From contig JAPLER010000110.1 in the NCBI GenBank assembly GCA_026391115.1, forward strand, positions 1-26,054: DNA of 26,054 nt, read 5' to 3'. The DNA is from Bacteroidota bacterium. GTDB lineage: Bacteria > Bacteroidota > Bacteroidia > Chitinophagales > Chitinophagaceae. Positions 17,943-26,054 of the stretch are shown here, piece after piece. Under the pieces are notes generated by a model. The model was not told the DNA's origin. It searched no databases and was given only the letters and a program-made list of their open reading frames with translations. How positions within the stretch are numbered: the stretch's first letter is position 1; each line of letters begins with the position of its first letter. The position numbers and the translations under genes are program-made.

Positions 17943-19442
17943 GTGGTAAATAAGAATAATTATATTAAAAAAGCATTTGTATTAGCTTTAATAAGTTCAA
18001 TTATGGCTTTAACTGCATTTCCCCAAAAAACACAAGTGCAAATATTTGAAACATCTGCACAGGGCAATAAATTAACCCCGATACAGCCTATAAAAAGTCA
18101 GTTGAATACATCAGCTATTCAAATACAAACAGAAAAAAAGTTTCAAAAAATTACAGGTTTTGGTGGTTCTTTTACTCAATCAACAGCTTATTTGTTTAAT
18201 AAATTAAGTACTGCCAATCAACAAAAAATTATTAATGCTTATTTTAGTAAAGAGGGTGCAAATTATTCTTTAACACGAACACACATAAACTCTTGCGATT
18301 TTAGTACCCATCAATATGCTTACAACACAACAGATGGAGATACCAGTTTGCAACAATTTGATATTAGTGAAGATTTGAAAGGTATTATACCAATGATTAA
18401 AGAAGCAAAAAAAGCAAGTAAAGATGGCTTTAAAATTATTGCTTCACCTTGGACAGCACCACCTTGGATGAAAGATAATAATAAATGGGTGGGTGGTAAA
18501 TTACAACCCAAATATTACGATACTTGGGCATTGTATTTCTCGAAATATTTTACAGCCTACAAAAAATATGGAATTGATTTTTGGGGCATTACAGTAGAAA
18601 ACGAACCACATGGAAATGGAAACAATTGGGAAAGTATGCTTTATAGTCCCAAAGAAATGACTGATTTTGTTGAGTTTCATCTCGGACCTAAACTAGAAAA
18701 AGATGGATATGGTAAAATAAAAATCTTAGGATACGATCAAAACAGAGCTGGCATACAAGAATGGGTAGATGAAATGTATCGTTCTACAAATGCTACAAAA
18801 TATTATGCAGGATTAGCAGTGCATTGGTATGAAAGTACTTATGATTATTTTGGAGATGCCTTACAATATGCTCATAAAAAAAATCCTACTAAACACCTAA
18901 TAAACACTGAAGCTTGTATTGATAGTGATGTGCCAAAATGGAAAGATGATAATTGGTATTGGAGCAAAGAAGCTACAGATTGGGGATGGGATTGGGCAAG
19001 CGAAACAGAAAAGCATTTACACCCTAAATATGTTCCTGTGTTTAGATATGCTACAGATATTATTGGTTGCCTAAATAATTATGTAGATGGATGGATAGAT
19101 TGGAACATGGTATTGAACAAGCAAGGAGGACCTAATTGGTTTAAAAATTGGTGTGCTGCTCCTGTGTTGGTTGATGAAGATAACGATGAAGTATATTTTA
19201 CTCCATTGTATTATACAATGGCTCATTTTAGCAAGTTCATTAGACCTGGTGCAAGAAGAATTGGTTTTAACAATACAGATAAAGACTTAATGGTAACAGC
19301 TGCAAATAATACAGATGGAAGTATTGCTATAGTAATATTTAACGCATCAGAAACACCAAAAAATTGCAGCATATCATTGAACAAAAAGCAAGTTAATACT
19401 GCAATTAGTGCAAAAGCTATTCAAACAATTGTAATTAAATAA
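17943..19442 (+). CDS. Exported GH30 glucanase (beta-1,6-glucanase or beta-glucosidase type)
   Basis: This 499-aa protein probably starts at the GTG at 17943, 3 bp after the preceding stop. That start gives a full signal peptide (NNYIKKAFVLALISS..., cleavage near ALTAFPQ); the first in-frame ATG is codon 21, inside the hydrophobic core. GH30 landmarks are ITGFGGSFT, SPWTAPPWMKD, acid/base Glu221 in TVENEP and nucleophile Glu323 in NTEACI. A small beta-domain closes the chain (about 430-499, with MVTAANNTDGSIAIVIFN). GH30 enzymes of this type often act on beta-1,6-glucosidic bonds. In a laminarin-type locus it would remove beta-1,6 branches or trim oligomers. Location is probably periplasmic, since no lipobox or sorting domain is seen. 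Confidence 0.88.
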   Translation: MVNKNNYIKKAFVLALISSIMALTAFPQKTQVQIFETSAQGNKLTPIQPIKSQLNTSAIQIQTEKKFQKITGFGGSFTQSTAYLFNKLSTANQQKIINAYFSKEGANYSLTRTHINSCDFSTHQYAYNTTDGDTSLQQFDISEDLKGIIPMIKEAKKASKDGFKIIASPWTAPPWMKDNNKWVGGKLQPKYYDTWALYFSKYFTAYKKYGIDFWGITVENEPHGNGNNWESMLYSPKEMTDFVEFHLGPKLEKDGYGKIKILGYDQNRAGIQEWVDEMYRSTNATKYYAGLAVHWYESTYDYFGDALQYAHKKNPTKHLINTEACIDSDVPKWKDDNWYWSKEATDWGWDWASETEKHLHPKYVPVFRYATDIIGCLNNYVDGWIDWNMVLNKQGGPNWFKNWCAAPVLVDEDNDEVYFTPLYYTMAHFSKFIRPGARRIGFNNTDKDLMVTAANNTDGSIAIVIFNASETPKNCSISLNKKQVNTAISAKAIQTIVIK

Positions 19443-19469
19443 AAAATCTAACAAATAAAATATTGCTAA

Positions 19470-21803
19470 ATGCCATCATTACAAAAAAACAAAGTACCAA
19501 TAGGTCAAAAAATTGCTTTTGGGTTAGGAATGCTTGCCAATCAAATGTTCCCTGCTATGATTGGAATTTTTACAGTTGTATTAGTTGAACAATTAGGCTT
19601 TAGTGGCTTATTACTTGGGTTATCTTATTTTATTCCAAAATTTTATGATGCCATTTTTGATTTGATTATGGGTTATGTAAGTGATAACACTAAATCAAGA
19701 TGGGGAAGACGAAGACAATACGTATTTGCAGGAGCCATTTTGTTAGGGTTATCATTTGCATTTATGTGGCAGCTACATGCAGAAAATGGAGTAACATATA
19801 ATTTTCTTTACTTTTTAGGACTCTCATTGTTTTTTTATTCAGCATTAACCATATTCAGCATTCCTTATGTAGCTATGGGCTACGAAATGAGTGATGATTT
19901 TCATGAGAGAACAAACATAATGGCAACCTCTCAACTAATAGGGCAACTAGCTTGGGTTATTGCTCCTTGGTTTTGGGTATTTATGTATAATAAAGATTGG
20001 TTTCCATCAGCAGATAGTGCTACAAGAACTTTAGCTGTTTATGTTGCCATAGCTTGTGCAATTTTAGCTGCTATTCCAGCTATTTTTATTACAAGTAAAT
20101 CAACACTTAATGAAAATTATAGCCCTATTGATTTAAAAGGAATATTAGGTAGTTTTGGAGAAATAAAAGAGGGTTTAAAAGCATCAATTGAAATAAAACC
20201 ATTTCGTAAAATTTGTATTGCAACATTTTTAATTTTTAATGCTTTCCAAACCACGGCAGGTTTTTCTTATTACATTATTAAATATTATTTATTTAAGGGA
20301 AACGAAAATAGTTTTGGTCTTTGGCCCACTCTTTTTGGATGTGTAGGTGCAGTTATTACAACAATTATGGTTATACCTATTGTGGCTAAAATGTCTAAAT
20401 CAATGGGCAAAAAAAAGGCATTTCTCCTCTCTCAATCTATCTCAATTGTTGGATATATTTTGTTTTGGGTGTTGTTTGTTCCTGGCAAACCCTACCTTTT
20501 TCTTTTTGCTTTACCTTTCTTTTCTTTTGGCATTGGTAGTTTATTTACTTTAATGATGTCTATGACATCAGATGTAATTGATATTGACGAATTAAATACT
20601 GGCAAAAGAAGAGAAGGTAGTTTAGGTGCTATTTATTGGTGGATGGTTAAATTTGGAACTGCAGTTGCAGGTCTTATAAGTGGTTTAATTCTTTCATTAA
20701 TACTCTTTATTCCAAATGCTGAAACACAAAGCGATAGCACAATGTTTTGGATGAGAATTTTCTTTTCAGGCATTCCAATTTTGGGAACTTTAGGTGCTAT
20801 TTGGAGTATGAAAGATTATGATATTGATGAAACTAAAGCATTAGAGGTAAGAGATTTAATAAACAAAAAAAAAGCAGAAAAAAAGCCTAGTTCATCGTCT
20901 TACGTTGCAGGAAAATTGTATGAATTAGATAAAAATATAAAAAATACTTTAGGGTTAGATTTATCAAATAAAACCTCTCAAGAATTAAGTGAACTATTTA
21001 CCCAAACGCTGCAAAGTGGCTTGCATGGTATGTGTTTTAGCCCATATCAAGAAGGGCAAAATATTGGCGATCAATTAACTGAAGAACAAATTAGTCATCG
21101 TATTAATATTATTTCTCCATATACCCAATGGATAAGAACATTTTCTTGTACCGAAGGCAATGAACTCATTCCTAAAATTGCCAAACAAAATAACTTAAAA
21201 GTTTTAGCAGGTGCTTGGATTAGTAATGATAAAACAAGAAACGAAAAAGAAATACAAAATCTAATTGATTTAGCTAAAGCAGGTTATATTGATATGATTG
21301 CTGTTGGTAATGAAGTGCTGCACAGAAATGAACTTTCTGAGCAAGAAGTTATTAACTATATTAAAAGAGTAAAACAGCAAATTCCAAGTCAAATTAGCGT
21401 AGGCTATGTTGATGCTTACTACCAATTTTTAAAAAGACCTAAACTAATTGAAGCCTGCGATGTAATACTTATCAATTGTTATCCATTTTGGGAAGGTGCA
21501 TTGTATGAACATTCAATATCTTATTTAGACAAAATGGTAGCTCTAACAAAACAAGCGTCTGCAGGAAAACAAGTAATTATAGCAGAAACAGGTTGGCCAA
21601 GTATTGGCGAAAAAGTAGAAGAAGCACTACCAACATCTAGCAATGCAATGAAATATTTTATTAGTGTTAACGATTGGGTAAAAAAGAGTGAAGTAGAAGT
21701 ATTTTATTTTTCTTCGTTTGATGAAACCTGGAAAATAAAACAAGAGGGAATTGTAGGGGCAGGTTGGGGAATTTGGAATAAAAACGAACAATTAAAAAAC
21801 TAA
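19470..21803 (+). CDS. GPH-type sugar symporter fused to a C-terminal GH17 domain
   Basis: One uninterrupted 777-aa frame joins two complete domains. Residues about 1-450 are a 12-helix MFS transporter of the glycoside-pentoside-hexuronide (MelB-like) group. Helix II carries YDAIFDLIMGY with Asp60 and Asp64, matching the paired cation-site aspartates of MelB, followed by SDNTKSRWGRRR. A charged, Ser-rich linker follows (about 455-505, KKKAEKKPSSSS). Residues about 510-777 are a GH17-like glycosidase with Glu615 in AVGNEVL (acid/base) and Glu706 in AETGWPS (nucleophile). Family topology puts both ends in the cytosol, so the enzyme domain should face the cytosol and act on imported beta-glucan oligomers. 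No stop or frameshift lies at the junction. The next gene, 4 bp on, encodes a free copy of the same GH17 type. Confidence 0.88.
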   Translation: MPSLQKNKVPIGQKIAFGLGMLANQMFPAMIGIFTVVLVEQLGFSGLLLGLSYFIPKFYDAIFDLIMGYVSDNTKSRWGRRRQYVFAGAILLGLSFAFMWQLHAENGVTYNFLYFLGLSLFFYSALTIFSIPYVAMGYEMSDDFHERTNIMATSQLIGQLAWVIAPWFWVFMYNKDWFPSADSATRTLAVYVAIACAILAAIPAIFITSKSTLNENYSPIDLKGILGSFGEIKEGLKASIEIKPFRKICIATFLIFNAFQTTAGFSYYIIKYYLFKGNENSFGLWPTLFGCVGAVITTIMVIPIVAKMSKSMGKKKAFLLSQSISIVGYILFWVLFVPGKPYLFLFALPFFSFGIGSLFTLMMSMTSDVIDIDELNTGKRREGSLGAIYWWMVKFGTAVAGLISGLILSLILFIPNAETQSDSTMFWMRIFFSGIPILGTLGAIWSMKDYDIDETKALEVRDLINKKKAEKKPSSSSYVAGKLYELDKNIKNTLGLDLSNKTSQELSELFTQTLQSGLHGMCFSPYQEGQNIGDQLTEEQISHRINIISPYTQWIRTFSCTEGNELIPKIAKQNNLKVLAGAWISNDKTRNEKEIQNLIDLAKAGYIDMIAVGNEVLHRNELSEQEVINYIKRVKQQIPSQISVGYVDAYYQFLKRPKLIEACDVILINCYPFWEGALYEHSISYLDKMVALTKQASAGKQVIIAETGWPSIGEKVEEALPTSSNAMKYFISVNDWVKKSEVEVFYFSSFDETWKIKQEGIVGAGWGIWNKNEQLKN

Positions 21804-21807
21804 AATT

Positions 21808-22704
21808 ATGTCATTCTCTAAAGATCATATTATTCATTTAAAACCCGAGTCTAGTTTTAGCTACATAGAAAACCAGTCAGAAGAAAAACGCAATGATTTG
21901 TTTGCAGAAATTATGCAAAATGGTTTTCATGGATTGTGTTTTAGTTTATATGAAGATGGTCAAAAACCAGGCGATATTATTTCTGAAGATCAAGTACGCA
22001 GAAGAATGGAAATTTTAAAGCCACATATCTCGTGGATACGTTCATTCTCTTGCACTGAAGGAAATGAATTTATACCAAAAGTAGCTAAAGAATTGAGCAT
22101 TAAAACTTTGGTAGGTGCTTGGTTAGGTGATGATGATGAAGTGAATCAAAGAGAGATACAAGGCTTAATTGATTTAGCAAAAAATGGCTATGTAGATATT
22201 GCTGCTGTAGGCAATGAAGTTATGTATAGAAAAGACTTAACAGAAGAGCAATTATTAGTGTTTATTCAAAAAGTGAAAAATGAAATTCCGAATGTTCCTG
22301 TTGGTTATGTTGATGCATATTATGAGTTTTCACACAGACCCGCCATTACAAATTTATGTGATGTAATACTTTGTAATTGTTATCCTTTTTGGGAAGGTTG
22401 TCCAATTGATTACTCATTGGATTATATGAAACAAATGTATCAACAAGCAAAAGATGCAAGTGGTGGAAAGCAAGTAATTATAACAGAAACAGGATGGCCA
22501 AGTCAAGGGGAAAATGTAAAGAGTGCTTATCCTGGCCATAATAGTGCAAGAGATTATTTTATCAATACTCAAATATGGTCGGCAAACGATAATATTCCTG
22601 TTTTTTATTTTGCGTCTTTCGATGAAAGCTGGAAAGTTGGAGCAGAAGGCACAGTGGGTGCTTATTGGGGAATTTGGGATAAAAACGAAGTATTAAAATT
22701 TTAG
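21808..22704 (+). CDS. Cytosolic stand-alone GH17 enzyme
   Basis: This 298-aa protein has no signal peptide and aligns along its length with the C-terminal domain of the preceding transporter fusion. Shared blocks are GFHGLCFSLYEDGQ, WIRSFSCTEGNE, AVGNEV, VGYVDAYYEF, CNCYPFWEG and ETGWPSQGE. Acid/base is Glu137 and nucleophile Glu227. Its ~45 N-terminal residues are charged and match the end of the fusion linker, which suggests duplication of the enzyme domain with or without the transporter. It starts 4 bp after the fusion gene's stop and is very probably co-translated with it. It should hydrolyse or transglycosylate beta-1,3-gluco-oligomers in the cytosol next to the phosphorylase. A protein this short is at the small end for GH17 but contains the whole catalytic set. 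Confidence 0.87.
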   Translation: MSFSKDHIIHLKPESSFSYIENQSEEKRNDLFAEIMQNGFHGLCFSLYEDGQKPGDIISEDQVRRRMEILKPHISWIRSFSCTEGNEFIPKVAKELSIKTLVGAWLGDDDEVNQREIQGLIDLAKNGYVDIAAVGNEVMYRKDLTEEQLLVFIQKVKNEIPNVPVGYVDAYYEFSHRPAITNLCDVILCNCYPFWEGCPIDYSLDYMKQMYQQAKDASGGKQVIITETGWPSQGENVKSAYPGHNSARDYFINTQIWSANDNIPVFYFASFDESWKVGAEGTVGAYWGIWDKNEVLKF

Positions 22705-22988
22705 TTGCAGTGCTTGTTGATAGTATTATTCTATGACTATAATTTAAATAGTTTTAAAAGGATTAATCATAGTAATTGCATCATTACTTTTTATATAAAA
22801 TTGGTTTGCTTTAGTTGAAAATAAACCAGCCCCTATTGAATAGACGTAATGATATATTTCTTCTATTTAAATTAAAAAGAGTAATACCTAGGTATGCCTT
22901 TTATTATAATAATGTTTAATGTATAGGTAATTAACTATTGTTTTTACTAATAATACCACCTTATATTCAACTACACAAGCCATAATCA
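22705..22988. other. Largest intergenic gap (284 bp) of the window
   Basis: This AT-rich non-coding stretch separates the GH17/transporter run from the GH3 gene. It is the only gap above 110 bp and probably contains a promoter for the GH3 gene. I could not find a convincing TAnnTTTG element or a T-tailed terminator. It holds the 12-bp palindrome annotated separately and a weak TGGTTT/AAACCA inverted repeat (22802-22807, 22823-22828). Confidence 0.5.
22884..22895. promoter_or_regulatory. Perfect 12-bp palindrome, possible operator
   Basis: ATACCTAGGTAT is its own reverse complement and lies 93 bp before the GH3 start, in the only long intergenic gap. Its length and position would suit a dimeric regulator. 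With one copy and no known cognate regulator, this remains a guess. Confidence 0.3.
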
Positions 22989-25247
22989 ATGTCATTAATT
23001 TATAAAATATCATTTTCTACTTTACTCTGGTTGATTTTAACCAATCAATCAAATGCTCAAATTTTAAGTGCAACCATTGAGCAGAAAGTAGAAAATATTT
23101 TACAAAAAATGACTATTGAAGAAAAAATAGGGCAAATGAACCAATACAATGGTTTTTGGGATGCCACAGGACCTGCTCCAAAATCAGGTTCTTCAAAAAT
23201 AAAATATGATAATTTAAAAAAGGGATTGGTTGGTTCTGTACTAAATGTAAAAGGAGTTAGTAATGTTAGAAAGCTTCAAGAAATTGCTGTTAAGGAAACC
23301 AGATTAGGTATTCCATTATTATTTGGTTTTGATGTAATACATGGCCAAAAAACAATTTTTCCAATACCATTGGCTAGCTCATGCAGTTGGGATGTAGAAG
23401 CAATTGAAAATAGTACAAAGGTTGCAGCAATTGAAGCTAGTGCAATGGGCATAAATTGGACTTTTGCTCCAATGCTTGATATTTCAAGAGATGCAAGATG
23501 GGGAAGGGTGATGGAAGGTGCAGGTGAAGATCCTTATTTAGCATCTTTAATTGGTGTAGCACAGGTCAAAGGATTTCAAGGCAAATCATTTTCAAGCAAT
23601 CATTCAATATTAGCAACAGCAAAACATTTTGCTGGCTATGGTTTTGTGGAAGCAGGAAGAGAATATAACGCTGTAAATATTAGCAATGCTCAATTATATA
23701 ATGTCATATTACCTCCCTTTAAAGCTGTAGTAGATAGTGGAATAAAAACGGTAATGAATGCATTTAATTCATTAAATGGAATACCAGCTACAGGAAATCA
23801 ATTTTTATTAAGAGATTTATTAAAAGATAAATGGAAATTTAAAGGACTTGTTGTAAGTGATTGGGGTTCTATTATTGAAATGATAGACCATGGTTTTGCT
23901 AAAGATTCTGCCGAAGCAGCAACTATTGCAGCCAATGCAGGATGTGATATGGATATGGAATCTTATGCATTTGTAGACCAATTAACAGAACTTGTAAAAA
24001 AAGGCAAAGTTGATATTAAAATTATTGATGAAGCAGTAAAAAGAATTTTACGAATAAAGTTTGAATTAGGATTGTTTGATAATCCATTTAAATATTGCGA
24101 TGAAAACAAAGAAAAAGAATTGTTGTACCATCCCCGCCATTTAAAAGCAACTTTAGAATTAGCACAAAAATCTATTGTGTTATTAAAAAATGAAAACAAC
24201 TTATTACCCTTAAAAAAATCTCAAAAAAAAATTGCATTAATTGGTTCTTTAGCTAATGATAAAAATAGTTGCTTAGGAAACTGGAGAATTGCAAGCGATG
24301 ACAATACTGCTATTTCGGTACTTGAAGGTTTGCAAAATATTTCATCAAATATTTCTTATGCTAAAGGTGCAGATGTAGCAATTGGTAAAACAAGTTTTGT
24401 TAAACAAACTATAGTTAATGATAATGACACCACAGGTTTTGCAGATGCTATTAAATTAGCAAAGGCAAGTGAAGTAGTGATTATGGTTTTAGGCGAAAAT
24501 GGCTTTCAAAGTGGTGAAGGCAGAAGCCGATCTAAAATTGATTTACCAGGTGTGCAACAACAATTATTAGAAGAAATATTTAAGGTAAATAAAAATATTG
24601 TACTGGTGTTAATGAATGGCAGACCACTAGCCATTACTTGGGCTGCACAAAATATTCCAGCAATTATTGAGGCTTGGCAATTGGGCTCACAAACAGGTAA
24701 TGCTGTTGCTAGTGTTTTGTTTGGCGAAGTAAACCCAAGTGCTAAATTAACAATGACATTTCCACGAAGTGTAGGACAAATTCCAATTTATTATAATCAT
24801 TTAAGTAATGGTCGTCCAAATGCAGGTAATAACGTTTTTTGGTCTCATTATTCCGATGAGTCTAATCAACCTTTATACCCTTTTGGTTTTGGTTTAAGCT
24901 ATTCAAAATTCAAATACAGCAACTTAAATATTGATACAACAAATAATGAAAAAATTAAGGTATCAGTAACTATTAAAAATACAAGCAATGTAGATGGAGA
25001 AGAAATTGCCCAACTTTATATACACGATAAAGTTTCAAGTATTAGCAGACCAGTAAAAGAATTAAAAGCATTTAAGAAATTGCTTATTAAAGCAAACGAA
25101 TCAAAAACTGTTGAATTTATATTAACTAATAACGAGCTAGGCTATTACAATAACAACGGTAATTTTATTATAGAAGCAGGTGAATTTGAAGTGATGGTTG
25201 GAACAAACTCTGATGATGTTTTGAAAAAAACATTCAACAAAATGTAA
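22989..25247 (+). CDS. Exported GH3 beta-glucosidase, BglX-like
   Basis: This 752-aa protein has a signal peptide of about 23 residues (NQSNA|QIL). The N-terminal GH3 barrel (about 30-380) contains EEKIGQMNQ, FGFDVIHGQ, TAKHFAGYG and the nucleophile Asp291 in VVSDWGS. The alpha/beta sandwich domain (about 390-600) has SGEGRSRS, where Glu510 is the probable acid/base, and EAWQLGSQTGNAVA. A fibronectin-III-like C-terminal domain follows (about 650-750, GEEIAQLYIHD, RPVKELKAFKK). Domain order and length match periplasmic BglX-type beta-glucosidases. It would release glucose from the ends of beta-gluco-oligosaccharides. It follows the 284-bp gap, so it may have its own promoter; the LamG gene starts 4 bp after it. 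Confidence 0.93.
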   Translation: MSLIYKISFSTLLWLILTNQSNAQILSATIEQKVENILQKMTIEEKIGQMNQYNGFWDATGPAPKSGSSKIKYDNLKKGLVGSVLNVKGVSNVRKLQEIAVKETRLGIPLLFGFDVIHGQKTIFPIPLASSCSWDVEAIENSTKVAAIEASAMGINWTFAPMLDISRDARWGRVMEGAGEDPYLASLIGVAQVKGFQGKSFSSNHSILATAKHFAGYGFVEAGREYNAVNISNAQLYNVILPPFKAVVDSGIKTVMNAFNSLNGIPATGNQFLLRDLLKDKWKFKGLVVSDWGSIIEMIDHGFAKDSAEAATIAANAGCDMDMESYAFVDQLTELVKKGKVDIKIIDEAVKRILRIKFELGLFDNPFKYCDENKEKELLYHPRHLKATLELAQKSIVLLKNENNLLPLKKSQKKIALIGSLANDKNSCLGNWRIASDDNTAISVLEGLQNISSNISYAKGADVAIGKTSFVKQTIVNDNDTTGFADAIKLAKASEVVIMVLGENGFQSGEGRSRSKIDLPGVQQQLLEEIFKVNKNIVLVLMNGRPLAITWAAQNIPAIIEAWQLGSQTGNAVASVLFGEVNPSAKLTMTFPRSVGQIPIYYNHLSNGRPNAGNNVFWSHYSDESNQPLYPFGFGLSYSKFKYSNLNIDTTNNEKIKVSVTIKNTSNVDGEEIAQLYIHDKVSSISRPVKELKAFKKLLIKANESKTVEFILTNNELGYYNNNGNFIIEAGEFEVMVGTNSDDVLKKTFNKM

Positions 25248-25251
25248 AGAA

Positions 25252-26054
25252 ATGACACTAAAAAAATTACTCATTTTTTTGTTTTTATTTACAGTAAAAA
25301 CAATTTGTTGTCAAGTAAATTTATCAAAAGGATTATTGGCATATTACCCATTTAATGGAAATACAAATGATGTAAGTGGTAACAATTTAAATGCTGTAAA
25401 TTTTGGAGCAACACCTACTACAAATGCCGCCAACAAGATCAATAGTGCTTATGATTTCAATGGCACTTCAGCTAACATATTACTTCCTAATAGTCCAAAA
25501 TTTAACTTTAATGCTACCGATTCTTTCTCAATTTCCTGTTGGATTCAACCTAGCAATAATGCAGCATTAAACCTTCAAGCACTAATAGTAAAAGCTGTGT
25601 TTGATGCTAATGTGCAAAATGCTAACTGGAGTTATGGTTTGTATCTCAATTTAGATAAAGCAATGAGTGGCTTTAATGCAAATAATTTTTTAAATGGTAC
25701 AACTTCATTATCGCAAAATAATTGTTGGTATCATTTGGTTGTAACTTATAAAAATGGCATTTGGATTTTATATGTAAATGGAAAAGTAGAAGCACAGGAT
25801 TTAACACAAACAAAATTTATTTCGCAAAATGCTAGTGTATCAAGCACCATTGCAATTGGTAAAAAAGGAAGCTCTAATGGAGAATATTATAAGGGCAAAA
25901 TAGATGAAGTAAGAATTTATAGCAGAAACCTTAACAAAGGCGAAGTTGAAACTTTGTACCAACTTGAAAACACAACAGCCGATTTTTCTATCTCTCAAAA
26001 TGCTTGTAATCCCAAGCAAATTTCTTTTAAAACCAATACCATAAATATCAATAA
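25252..26054 (+). CDS. Partial secreted LamG/concanavalin-like domain protein, 5' end only
   Basis: An open frame starts at the ATG at 25252, 4 bp after the GH3 stop, and runs to the window end (267 codons). It begins with a signal peptide (MTLKKLLIFLFLFTVKTICC, then QVN). A LamG/Laminin_G_3-type jelly roll follows at about residues 24-230, with LLAYYPFNGNTNDVSGN, FSISCWIQPS, WYHLVVTYKNG and GKIDEVRIYSRNL. Then a Cys-containing segment opens (DFSISQNACNPKQISF), which resembles the start of a PKD-like domain in Bacteroidota surface proteins. The rest is missing, so any catalytic or T9SS domain cannot be judged. It is likely a further surface protein of the locus, possibly glycan-binding. Confidence 0.8.
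   Translation, partial: MTLKKLLIFLFLFTVKTICCQVNLSKGLLAYYPFNGNTNDVSGNNLNAVNFGATPTTNAANKINSAYDFNGTSANILLPNSPKFNFNATDSFSISCWIQPSNNAALNLQALIVKAVFDANVQNANWSYGLYLNLDKAMSGFNANNFLNGTTSLSQNNCWYHLVVTYKNGIWILYVNGKVEAQDLTQTKFISQNASVSSTIAIGKKGSSNGEYYKGKIDEVRIYSRNLNKGEVETLYQLENTTADFSISQNACNPKQISFKTNTININ

Noticed and set aside
20347..20553. Same-strand 68-codon open frame inside the transporter
   Set aside because: A hydrophobic shadow frame within transmembrane-coding sequence; the overlapping transporter frame has clear family motifs.
20865..20990. Transporter-GH17 junction as an artefact of a missed frameshift
   Set aside because: The frame stays open through a plausible charged linker and both flanking domains keep their motifs in the same frame. 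A long A-run (near 20868) is the only place where a sequencing slip is conceivable, and it is recorded as the main caveat.
1..26054. tRNA, rRNA, insertion sequences or integrase genes
   Set aside because: No cloverleaf-like segments, rRNA motifs, transposase reading frames or flanking inverted repeats were seen.

Overview
The window is AT-rich and every gene lies on the + strand. The genes belong to a Bacteroidota bacterium. Two proteins end in type IX secretion (Por) sorting domains, several have short Bacteroidota-type lipoprotein signals (Cys followed by Lys-Lys or Glu-Lys), and starts are preceded by A-rich sequence rather than strong Shine-Dalgarno motifs. Genus cannot be decided by reading. 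The content is a polysaccharide utilisation locus for a beta-1,3-glucan with probable beta-1,6 linkages (laminarin-like or fungal-type).

Layout. 90-6092: two secreted, cell-surface multimodular proteins (1351 and 622 aa) built from a repeated ~155-residue module ending in a DNxYF motif, alternating with Ig-like (BIG2) domains. Each gene is followed by a strong hairpin terminator (4161-4199 and 6101-6141). 6185-9295: a clan GH-A-like glycosidase domain joined to a long beta-rich C-terminal half that looks like an outer-membrane barrel. 9324-13162: a lipoprotein carrying two more copies of the module, then two GH16 laminarinase lipoproteins, the second with a PKD-like domain. 13268-22704: the intracellular and periplasmic arm. 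It holds a large cytosolic phosphorylase resembling GH149 beta-1,3-oligoglucan phosphorylase, an exported GH17, an exported GH30, a GPH/MelB-type sugar symporter fused to a GH17 domain, and a free-standing GH17 paralogous to that fused domain. 22989-25247: an exported GH3 beta-glucosidase. 25252 to the window end: the start of a LamG-type secreted protein, cut by the window edge.

Proposed flow (inference). Surface modules bind glucan. GH16 enzymes cut the beta-1,3 backbone outside, with the barrel-linked glycosidase also acting at the outer membrane. Exported GH30, GH17 and GH3 trim branches and oligomers in the periplasm. The GPH symporter imports oligoglucans and may hand them to its own cytosolic GH17 domain. 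The free GH17 and the phosphorylase finish the work, yielding glucose-1-phosphate and saving ATP. No SusC/SusD pair and no regulator lie in this window; an outer-membrane importer would be expected upstream of position 1.

The most unusual element is the transporter-GH17 fusion at 19470-21803, followed 4 bp later by its soluble GH17 paralogue. The glycosidase-barrel fusion at 6185-9295 and the dispersal of one binding-like module over three adjacent genes come next.
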